NCBI GenBank assembly: GCA_018398765.1
Contig: JAHBMJ010000403.1
Coordinates: 25,001 to 40,000, forward strand
Reading direction: 5' to 3'
Source of the DNA: Chromera velia
Lineage: Eukaryota; Sar; Chromeraceae
DNA length: 15,000 nt
How positions within the stretch are numbered: position 1 is the stretch's first letter; each line of letters starts with the position of its first letter. A model generated the notes under the pieces. That model worked only from the letters and a program-made list of their open reading frames with translations, made no database searches and was not told the origin of the DNA. The translations under genes were made by a program, and so were the position numbers. Positions 1 through 7,681 of this stretch are shown one piece after another.

Positions 1-58
1 GTCTCGCCCTGTTGTGTTTTCTTCAGGTGGGGAGCTCCATAGGGGAGCTTCAACAGAG

Positions 59-2470
59 ATGAAAGTGAAGACAGAGGAGGAGACAGGAGCGATACCAGAC
101 ACCTCCCGTCAGATGTCCGTCCCCGTGTCCAGTGAGCAGCGTCCGGCCTCTGATGAGCAGGACCACCGTAGCAGTAGCAGCAGCAGTTCTAGTGGGGGGG
201 TGCAGGTGGTCGGTGTGCGACCTGACACCACCCTGCTGGAGATGAAAAGGAAGCAGTACGAGGACCTCGTGGCCCAGATATCGGGTCTGGACACCGCGCG
301 GGGTGCCGACAAGCTCCGAATTCTGGAGATCCAGAAAGAGGAGAATGAAGTGCTGAGTGGCATGCCCAGGAGGGACAATTTCCCTGAGGGGTCTGAAGGG
401 AAGGAGGCGTACGCATCAGAGCTGGCATCCTAGGCCGAGAAGAAAGAGGTCTTCGACGCTGGGAAGGCTGACAGGGACACGCTGGTAGCGACCCTGCAAG
501 GTCATATTGACCAGCTGGCGTCTGATGGGTTTGCTCTAAACGAGCAGGCCGACAAACTCCGCAAGGAGTTAGACGTGCTCTCTCCTCCCCAGGCCAAGGG
601 TGTCCCTGGGGGTGCTGCTGAAGGTCGCCTGCCTTCGGTATTCCAGATGACCCCCCTTACGGGTGGGGGGGTGTATCCTGCTGTGACTCCCCCTGAACCT
701 GCGACGGTGTCTGTAGGTGGGGGGGTACGTACTGGTGATATCGGGGCTCCGGGTGCTCCTGACATCTTCTCTTTCCTGGGAATTAGGGAGTCGAGTGGAA
801 CTCAGGGGAGGCCCAAGTGTGACCCTGAGGATCCCCTCATCGCCTACACCCTGGAAGAGATCTTGACATCGGTCCCGAGGACCTTTGTGGAGATGCGAGA
901 TAAGGTCGTGGCGATGATCTTTACACACTTTTTCAAGACGATCCAGTACTCGACCTCGGCTCTCATCCTGGAGTACGAGAGGATTGCGTGCAAGCCCTGT
1001 CGGTTCGGTACCTACACAGAGCTACTGGCGCATCACAAGCGTCTCCTGAACCACCTGGTTGAGGAGAATATCGTCCACGAGCTTGGCGTGAAGTACAGGT
1101 TCAGGCTCCTGACGGCACACCTGCCAAACGATCTTATCATAAGGTAGTAGGAGAGACAGAACCCGGTGGACCTCACCAGCGAAGTGGAGATCATTAGGGA
1201 GATCCACGTCATCGCTGCCCAGGCGGAGACCTTCAACAAGTCTCTCGGGGATGCCTGGGACCGGGGCCTGGTTAAAGGAGCTCTCGTCGAGGACTTGAAG
1301 AGAGAGTGGGAACAGAAGGCGGCAACTTTCGGTATGAGGGACTCGGGGGGTGCCTCGCGGGGAGGTATCATTCCGAAGGTTCCTTTCATGGCGTTCGCGG
1401 GGCCTGGAGGAGTCCCGCAGAGGAAGTCCCCTTCCAAGGCAAAGGGAGGGAAACCCTCAGGAGGAAAGACCCCTGACTCTGGCGGGAAGGGCAGGGGCAA
1501 CTATGATCGCGGGAGGCAGGGCAGTGCAGGAGGGGGTTTCGACAAGGGGGATAGTGGGGGGAGCTCCAATCAGGGGCGCTCTCCTAGGTCTAATTCCTCT
1601 GCTCCCTCCAGTAGATATAATGACAAGGGGGTGGAAGGAAAGGACCGTCCTCCCACTCAGGCCGTTGTCAACCCCAGAGGCCCCAACAGGAACCCCGTTC
1701 TCGCTCAATATGGTGTCCGACACCGGGATGGATCCGGGTTGGATGCGTTCATCGGGACGATGGCGGGACCTGGAGAAACTCCCATCAAACCCGATCAGTA
1801 GGATGGAGAGTTTGGGTCTCTGTGGGACAAAGCGTATTGGGATCCTGCCAGCAGGAAGAGCCTTCCCCACGGGTACCGCGATGGGCAGTGCCTGAGATGC
1901 AACCGTCCGGACGGACATGCAGAGTGGGGGGGCTATGGGGCCTGTCCTTGGATTCGGAAGAAGGATGGCTGCCCATCGTGTAGAACGATGGGCTATGCTC
2001 CCAACAACTGCCCTGACGAGAATACGAAGAAGCGGTGGATGATGAAGCAGATGGACAAGACCGGGCAGGACAGAGGCGGCTCGGGGGGCCGCCCTAAGGA
2101 TCTTCCGGGAGGAGAAGGCCATGCAGGCGGCTCCGGAGACCGTCGAGGGTCTCCCTATCCTGGTCATGGGGGCGGCTCAGGGGGGAGAGGAGGTGGTGGG
2201 GGTCGCGGCCGTAGTGGGCCCACCCTTTCTCCCGGCAGGTTCAACAATGAGAACTTCGAGAAGAAGAACTCAGACTCTGGACAGGCGCAGTGGGGGGGTA
2301 GTGTCCCTCCTGTGTCCTCGCAGACTGTCGGTCCTGGGGGTCAGGACGACAATGATGATGTCGTAGTGATGGGTGGCGTCTCACGTGGGAAGGGGGACTC
2401 GTTCAACCTGACCATCCACGCGTCCAAGGATGAGGAGATGATCACTCACGGAGAGGGGTCTCTTGAAAAG
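59..2470 (+). CDS. gag: Gag-like polyprotein region (coiled coil, capsid-like, nucleocapsid), with four in-frame TAGs
   Basis: This is the structural protein of the retrotransposon, expected to form cytoplasmic particles that package element RNA. I chose ATG 59 (MKVKTEEE) as the first Met, although the frame is open to the window edge. A Ser run coded by AGC/AGT repeats lies near 170-195. A charged heptad-like stretch (about 230-580) suggests a coiled coil. Helical, capsid-like sequence spans about 830-1340, including SVPRTFVEMRDKVV and LTAHLPNDLIIR, in the style of copia UBN2/retrotransposon gag domains. Lys/Gly/Ser-rich sequence follows, then two zinc knuckles (1889-2011) and a Gly/Arg-rich tail (about 2060-2230) like RNA-binding RGG segments. 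TAG occurs in frame at 431, 1145, 1148 and 1799, with no frameshift and no TGA or TAA before 2561. The order of parts fits Gag; the exact C-terminal border is a guess. Confidence 0.75.
1889..2011 (+). other. Tandem zinc-knuckle motifs of Gag nucleocapsid
   Basis: The frame reads C-x2-C-x5-H-x8-C (Cys at 1889, 1898 and 1943, His at 1916), then C-x2-C-x4-Y-x4-C (Cys at 1970, 1979 and 2009). The second has exactly the spacing of a retroviral CCHC knuckle (C-x2-C-x4-H-x4-C), but Tyr (TAT, 1994-1996) stands where His is expected. CAT to TAT is a single C-to-T change. Such knuckles bind element RNA during packaging. The first motif has unusual spacing and may be a family variant. Confidence 0.7.
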
Positions 2471-4139
2471 GTTCGCTTTGCAGACCGCCTTGGCCTTCCT
2501 TTGTGCTATGAGCCGGGAGCTAAGTACTCGTCCGACTACGACACAACGACCTTCCATGTGTGACATGATGGGGCTATGGAGCGCCTGTTTGCCTGGGATC
2601 CTGTTGGGACCCACACGGGGGTCGATGTATGAAGAGAAGGAGTCCGTAGAGCCTGGCAAACGATCTTGTCCGACGAGCCTGAACGGACAGGCTTGGATCG
2701 TATGGGGTGGGCTATCTTCCCTGCAGGTTTGGAGACTTGCATGACAGTCATACAAGCCTTCCAGTCAGAGGTCACTGCGGGAGGAGTCCAGCGCATCAGG
2801 GATATGATAGAGGAACAGGACCCCCATCTCCCTGAGTCCATCTCTCGCACGCGGGGACCGGAGGACGAGACCACCATGGGTGCAGTGCCCTCTGGTTCGA
2901 AGTCTGCTGTCTACACGGTCTCCCAGTATGAGAGTAAACTGATGAACGACCCGAACAGGACCTGGCGACGGGCTGGGTTTCTGGAGAAGTTCGAGGTCTA
3001 CTAGGTTTCGGGAAATGCGAGATTCCAAAACCCCGAGCTCGTCGAGTACAGGGTCATCAAGATCCATATTAACTCCTGTACGTTCGGGAACCTCATCTCC
3101 TGGAGGAAGGTGAGGAGCCTCATCCGTGCCTTTAGGGGGCCAGATATCCTGGACTGGACGGGTTTGTTCACGTGGGGTGTTGGGGAGGACAGGGACGGGC
3201 CCCCGGACGGGGGGCTTCCCAGAAAGACGCGGCACCGGCACTATGAGCATCTTGTCACGGGACAAGATTTCATTGAGTGGAAGGTGCAGCTGGAGATGCC
3301 CCTCCAATCGCGGGGACTAGGAGATGAGGCGGTGTTCTCTTGTCTTGCGATTCTTAGCATCCGGTTCGGGACTCACGACCCCTCCAGTGCTCCAAAGAAC
3401 ATTGTCGTCCCCTGCTTCCTCCACACGGTTGATCAGCCAAACCTCCCTGACGTGCTGATTCGCAATGCTCCTGGTGCAGGCCTCTTTGTCCCTCGTTCTT
3501 CGCCGAAGGATATCCTTCCCGCCTACCACGTATGGGCTAAGAAGACGAAGGAGGAGAGGCAGATCTCACATGGAGTGAGGCTGTCTATGGACCTGATGTA
3601 TCAGGGCATTCCACAGGTTGATGTTGAGGTCATGGACGCCCTCTTCAAGGTGGGGGCACCGGAGGCCTGCATCATCCACAAGCCCTGGGGAGACAGGCCG
3701 GACGGATACGGCCTCAACCACCTCCTTCAAGCCGTGTATGACCGCAGCCCACACTACAAGGCCGTCCCGAACGAGTCCTTCGAGCACTTCCTTGGGGGCG
3801 GTCCCTAAGGAGGTTCATGCAGGTAATGGTTCTAGTCACTGCAGGAGGTGTGGGACCGGCGGAACAACTTGAAGGGGCAGAGGATGAGGCAGCAGAGGGA
3901 TCCTTATGAGAGGATTCCCCGAACCCCTCTTCCCGACGTGTTGAAGAAGAGGTCGGCCAAGAAGGACTTCAGGGCCACATCAGATGGCGTCAAGGTCCCT
4001 GTGGCTGCCTACCCGATCACGTATTGGGTCGTGGGTGGATGGACTGCCTCGGAGCTGGCGGACACCGACCACTGTCAGCAAGGTCCTTTTCTCGCGGTGA
4101 GAAAGTTTGATGCTGGGGGCGCTAACCACTTCAAACCAT
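2471..4139 (+). pseudogene. Unrecognised pol spacer where the protease should lie; broken frame
   Basis: This stretch joins Gag to the GAG-pre-integrase module. In copia elements this position holds the aspartic protease. I find no clean D-S/T-G-A/S motif. Two weak candidates are [15 protein letters not shown] (about 3450-3490) and FDAGGANHF (about 4105-4135); the second resembles the copia D-S-G-A-x-N-H pattern but sits unusually close to the HHCC module. The frame carries TGA at 2561 and 2630 and TAG at 3002. In a short patch at 3806-3835 it meets TAA, TAA and TAG, and frame 3 is open there instead. At about 555 codons it is longer than a normal protease region. I do not recognise the rest (for example [18 protein letters not shown]-like and [16 protein letters not shown]-like sequence). 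It is part of the same polyprotein because the frame matches on both sides. Confidence 0.5.
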
Positions 4140-4333
4140 GGGACTACGAGTTTGAACGGACGCACCTGGCTGCTTTCTCGGCCGTCATGGTCGACCAGCA
4201 GCGTGAGGTGATGGCGCTACACGCGCACTACGGACACCAGAACTTCGACGATCTCAAGGAGACTCTCACGGCTAAGGGCATTGACATCGATGAGGACTGC
4301 AGAAGGTGGGTTTCTGCATGTCCCCTCTGTTAG
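4140..4333 (+). CDS. GAG-pre-integrase (HHCC zinc-binding) module
   Basis: This is the N-terminal zinc-binding part of copia integrase. The frame reads LHAHYGHQNFDDLKETL, matching the copia pattern W-H-x-R-L-G-H. The His codons are at 4220, 4226 and 4235; the paired Cys codons are at 4298, 4319 and 4328 (CRRWVSACPLC). The last Cys is followed directly by TAG (4331-4333) and then LKN. In many copia elements this C-x2-C is followed by Gln, so the TAG may stand where CAG was. The region leads in the same frame into the integrase core. Confidence 0.8.
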
Positions 4334-5250
4334 CTGAAGAACGCGATCACTCCCCGGATTTATAAGAGGAGTGAGAAGCTATCGGCAGATTGGAGGCTGA
4401 TCAAGGGAACGGTCTGGATCGTCGACATCTGGTTCTTCAAGGACCTTCTTGCGAAGGCCGAGACAGGGGGCTTCGGGATGATGGTCGTCCTCTACGAGCC
4501 AGAAGCCGGATTCTCTCTGGCCCACCCAGTTAAAGAGAAGGATGAGGCTTCCCTCATCGACTGTGCGCATTACTTTGCTTGCTGGCTGGGGTGTCCGCAC
4601 CTGGTATGCATAGATGGAGAGAAGGCGGGAGCGGGTATCTCCTTCCAATCGTGGCTCCGGGGGGATGGATCCCCAGGACTCTACCCCATCAAGTACCATC
4701 AGGGACCTCCGTACGTTGGAAAGGGTCTGCAGGCTCTGGTCGAGCACTGTATCCACAGCAATCGGGAGGGAGTGGCCCTCTTCATGTCGGACCCGAACCA
4801 CCGGTTTCCCCTTGCTGTGATTCACCTCGTGGCGATGGGGGAACGTTGGGGGTATTCCTGTGCGTTTCACAGAACGGTGGGGGGCATCTCTTTTACCCTG
4901 ACCTTTCAGAGAGCGCCTCCTGGATGGAGAGTGGGGGACACCGCGGTGGTGTCCATGCCTTCCCTGGAAACGGAGTTACGCGGAGTCATTGTGCAGTTTT
5001 TGGCTCCGCTCACGCACGATGTTGTCGCGGTTCTCCACAGGCACAAGGAGAGAAACGTTCAAGAGGAACGTTTTACCGTCCTGCAGGTCCATCCCGAGCA
5101 TCTGCAGACGGTCCCGGACAACCTCCGCCTCTGGGGGGGGCCTCGATTCGATCAAGACGGTACCATCCTCCTGGATCTGGTGGGTGGAGACCAGGAGGAT
5201 CTCCGACTCTGGAAAACTTCTGTAAGGCAGGAGGGAGGCACAGGCACTCG
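4334..5250 (+). CDS. Copia-type integrase core and C-terminal domain
   Basis: Integrase cuts and joins element DNA ends into host DNA, acting in the nucleus. The frame continues from the HHCC module with no stop other than the TAG at 4331. VWIVDIWFF supplies the first catalytic Asp (4424-4426) and VCIDGEKAG the second (4613-4615). At the classical D-x35-E distance from the second Asp the codon is AAG, Lys (4721-4723), inside PYVGKGLQALVEHCI. A Glu lies seven residues later (4742-4744). The sequence PNHRFPLAVIHLVAMGERWGYS resembles the helix after the catalytic core. The C-terminal part (about 4915-5130: WRVGDTAVVSM, GVIVQFLAPLTHDVVAVLHRH, LQVHPEHLQTVPDNL) looks like a small beta-barrel DNA-binding domain. 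The identity is good from order and motifs. Activity is doubtful if the catalytic Glu has really become Lys. Confidence 0.75.
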
Positions 5251-5568
5251 CTACCACAGACGGGCAGGTAGGAGCGACCTTGGTCATAGGGGATTCCCTC
5301 TAGTCCTTCCAGGCACATCTCCGGTAGGACGGTACGAGGGGTTGCAGCGAGGAACACAGTGGCCGGCGAGGAAGTTTTCTTTCCAACTGGCAGATGAGGG
5401 CGAAGGTGTTGTGGGCTTGCGGGAGGCCCCTCGCCTCACTCACCTTCGTGAGGGCCATCAGGAGATATTGAGCACGGAGGCGCAGGCGTCGGCTTCGTCA
5501 TCGTCTTCCTCTGCCCTCCCCTCTTCCTCTGCCCTTCCCTCTGCACTGCCTCCCTCCCTCCCTCTGCT
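5251..5568 (+). pseudogene. Integrase C-terminal tail and Ser/Pro-rich linker, ending in a frameshift
   Basis: After the integrase barrel the frame runs through an unrecognised tail (RYHRRAGRSDLGHRG, then FSFQLADEGEGVVGL) into a low-complexity stretch ASASSSSSSALPSSSALPSA (about 5488-5550). In this frame the protein would end at TAA 5615. The frame one base off instead continues smoothly as PAEPSDPSPAQAEASV into the next segment. The switch falls within the run of TCCC units at 5549-5564, where gain or loss of a single 4-base unit would shift the frame. A similar Ser/Pro linker occurs at about 8800-8858. It probably acts as a flexible spacer between polyprotein domains. Confidence 0.5.
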
Positions 5569-6297
5569 CCTGCAGAGCCCTCCGACCCCTCCCCTGCTCA
5601 GGCCGAGGCCTCGGTAAGGGAAGCAGGGGCGGCGGACGCCCGAGCACGGTCTCCCTCTCTTGCCGTGTCCAACAGGGCTTCCATCGACTCTGGGGAGTCG
5701 CCGCTGCCGGATTTCTTTGTCCCGCTCGGCTCCTCGATGAAAGGGACCATCCTGGACCTATCAGGCCCTAGGGTGCTGCGCACGCCTGGGACGGTGCGGC
5801 AGCACAATCGCGCCCCTTCCCGGGGAAGGTGGGTGAACGATCCAGGCCCCGTCTTTTGTGACGAGAAGGGGAATCGCCTCCTGGGGGCCGACGGGGAGCC
5901 CCTGGGCTACAACTGGAAGGTGGAGAGGCCGGTGTTCATGACGTACCGCCGGGGGGTGTATGACCTAGTGTATGACGCTTGGACTCGTCGTTTCGCGCTC
6001 ATGCTCCACCCTGATCTGGGGGAGATCACTCAAGGAGAGGTTTTGGACACCCTCAAGAACTACTTGGCATCCTGACTGACGACGGGCATCAAGGGGGACT
6101 CGTGGAGAAGCGAGAGTGCTACAAGGACACAGAACGAAATCCAGGAAGCACGTGGGGTGTTCCCTGGAGACATGGGTTTCGATCTTGAGGAGGAGAGCCT
6201 CAAAAAGATCATGTCACAGAACATAGGGGTGTATGACACCGGAGGGGGGGTGGCGTGCAGCACTACGAAAGCTGAGGGTGGATGCCCCCCCCCGGTG
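5569..6297 (+). pseudogene. Unrecognised polyprotein segment after the linker (part 1), interrupted by TGA
   Basis: This frame runs from the Ser/Pro linker through LPDFFVPLGSSMKGTILDL, GRWVNDPGPVFCDEKGNRLL, NWKVERPVFMTYRRGVYDLV and HPDLGEITQGEVLDTLKNYL. It meets TGA at 6073 and continues in the same frame ([20 protein letters not shown], then [21 protein letters not shown]) until TGA at 6298. CGA to TGA would explain 6073. The composition, with mixed charged and aromatic residues and few low-complexity runs, looks like a folded protein domain rather than random frame. I do not recognise a family. It lies where copia elements usually have only a short link between integrase and reverse transcriptase. 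The coding sequence is cut at its right end by an AT-rich block. Confidence 0.5.
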
Positions 6298-6630
6298 TGA
6301 TTCAGAATGAGGTCACCTAAAAATGCTAAACTACAGATGGCGGGGGTGTGTGAGGCATAATGGTGGACAAAAAAAACTCTTAACTTCTCAGCTATACAAT
6401 AATATCCTAAAATCTCTTCAACTATCTAAGACTATCTTAAAACTCAAAAACACTAATATATCTTAAACTATCAGACACTATTTAAAAGTGTTTTCAAACT
6501 AATCATGTTACTAATATATCACTAGCTTAGTTAACAATTGTGTGCGATCTCATTCATGTGCAACTTATCAATGACTGTGCAAGTCATCAGTAATTTTTCG
6601 ATCTCCGAACAGTGAGAGATGCTGAGAGGA

Positions 6631-6660
6631 GAGGGAAAGGCAATAGAGGGAAAGGCAATA
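6631..6660. repeat. 15-bp tandem duplication
   Basis: GAGGGAAAGGCAATA occurs twice without a gap (6631-6645 and 6646-6660), and a third copy begins with GAG. The copies are identical, so the duplication is recent compared with the frame decay around it. It lies in the AT-rich block and codes for nothing I can support. Confidence 0.85.
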
Positions 6661-6888
6661 GAGTTATACATGCATGTACTCGATCTCAGTCCATCAAGAC
6701 ACCATGTATGAATGCGATACACCAATTGCGTGCAAAGAGAAGGACTAAGGAAGGAGAAGAAAACGTTGGAACACTTGACTACCCCAACACGAAGTCACCC
6801 CGATACGTTCTGACGCTTTGCACACATAAAACATGTTATTGTATTGTTATGGAGCATCGTTGCATGCATGGGCCTCTAAGAAAAAAAA

Positions 6889-6940
6889 TGTATGCATACA
6901 TGTATGCATGCATGCATACATGTATGCATGCATGTATACA
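6889..6940. repeat. Stacked ATGC palindromes
   Basis: Three self-complementary units follow each other: a 12-mer (6889-6900), a perfect 20-bp palindrome (6901-6920), and a second 20-mer (6921-6940) differing from the first at one base. Alternating TG/CA steps and self-complementarity could form a cruciform or simply be an ATGC-type microsatellite. They lie at the right edge of the AT-rich block, just before composition returns to GC-rich. Confidence 0.8.
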
Positions 6941-6955
6941 TTAAAAAGCTGAACG

Positions 6956-7236
6956 TCAGCCTCGGTGGGCAACTCCGTATGAACACCGGGGGGGGGTATC
7001 CCTTCTCACATGGGCCGGTAGCAGCGGATGCTGGGGGGGACGGTGTCCGGCGCATCAGGCGCGAAGCGCTCGATGCCCGTCCCGCCATCCACGGGCATAA
7101 CGGAGCAAGCTTGGATGCCCCTCCCCCCCTGGTGTCCTAATAGGAGGATACACCCCTATCATAGAACCAGGGCATTTATCTGCACTCACCTCCACAGCCC
7201 CATCGGATTGAGATCCCAGAGGGGTAGACCACTTCG
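6956..7236 (+). other. GC-rich transition between AT-rich block and polyprotein; frame uncertain
   Basis: Composition is again like the element. One frame is open from 6892 to 7140 and then meets TAA 7138, TAG 7141, TAG 7162 and TAG 7225. Another frame is open from about 7113 with a single TGA near 7203 and reads PGVLIGGYTPIIEPGHLSAL, then [18 protein letters not shown]. The second is the frame expected if the AT-rich block entered at the TGGATGCCCC direct repeat, so I prefer it, weakly. The true right border of the insertion lies somewhere in this stretch. Confidence 0.35.
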
Positions 7237-7681
7237 ATGAGTCTCCAAGTCTCCATTGCTCCCGATGCGGCTGGGAGCAAGCGTAGGGGGCGATACTACA
7301 TGCACATAGCGCTCAATTACTTGGATAGGCCCAAGCAGGAGTGGATTGAGGCTGACAGGGAATTAAGGGAGACAGATGGTCTGTCTCAGATTGAGCCCCC
7401 AGAAACCGAGTATGCCTACTGGACCCCTTTGGAGGGGAAGTTCTGGAGAGTCGGGCTGTCCATGGCTGTCGGTTTTCCCGAGAGGTACTACGGGATAAGC
7501 GGATCGAGTTCCAGAACTATGTTTTTCCAAGCTCCTACGACCCAGATCCGGTAGCTGCAAACATTCGGGCGTACACGGAAGGAGGAGATCGGATGATGGA
7601 ACACTTTCGGGATGTGTTCCAGGGGACAGAAAGCAACGAAGATGAGAAGGCGTGGTGCCTCGTCTGTGAGATGTGCTACCA
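7237..7681 (+). pseudogene. Unrecognised polyprotein segment (part 2), with two frameshifts
   Basis: After the AT-rich block the coding signal returns as [20 protein letters not shown], then [20 protein letters not shown] and [12 protein letters not shown]. Near 7490 the meaningful frame moves by one base. The frame from about 7494 reads [20 protein letters not shown], then [11 protein letters not shown] and WCLVCEMCY. Near 7680 it moves again, into the long frame that reaches reverse transcriptase. In the original frame the segment would stop at TAG 7552. The aromatic and charged composition suggests a folded domain. A C-x2-C-x2-C cluster (7656-7676) could bind metal. I recognise no family. 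Confidence 0.45.

Larger units (their letters stand above)
6298..6955. other. AT-rich insertion (or intron-like block) of unknown type inside the polyprotein
   Basis: Composition changes abruptly from GC-rich coding sequence to AT-rich sequence with no coding frame. It holds loose repeats of an ACTATCTAA / TATCTTAAA-type motif (about 6415-6490), a 15-bp tandem duplication (6631-6660) and stacked palindromes (6889-6940). Imperfect direct repeats lie on both sides: TGGATGCCCC at 6279-6288 and 7112-7121, and GTATGA(A)CACCGG plus a G-run at 6231 and 6977. This favours insertion with target duplication or a local duplication. I find no transposase, poly(A) tail or convincing terminal inverted repeat. 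A spliced intron is possible but no splice pair is compelling. The ends are approximate. Confidence 0.55.

Noticed and set aside
1-58. Intron 3' end (TTTTCTTCAG) or primer binding site (TGGGGAGCTCC) at the left edge
   Set aside because: Too little sequence is in view; neither a branch region, LTR end nor matching tRNA can be shown, and the frame is also open through it.
1145-1160. Tiny intron removing the double TAG (GTAGTAGG to GACAG)
   Set aside because: The 16-base length is not a multiple of three, so removal would destroy the frame, which continues in register after the TAGs.
1457-2167. Long open frame on the minus strand (236 codons)
   Set aside because: It lies opposite the Gag nucleocapsid coding sequence, with Pro/Arg/Ala-rich composition expected from the complement of Gly/Arg-rich codons. 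It has no family features.
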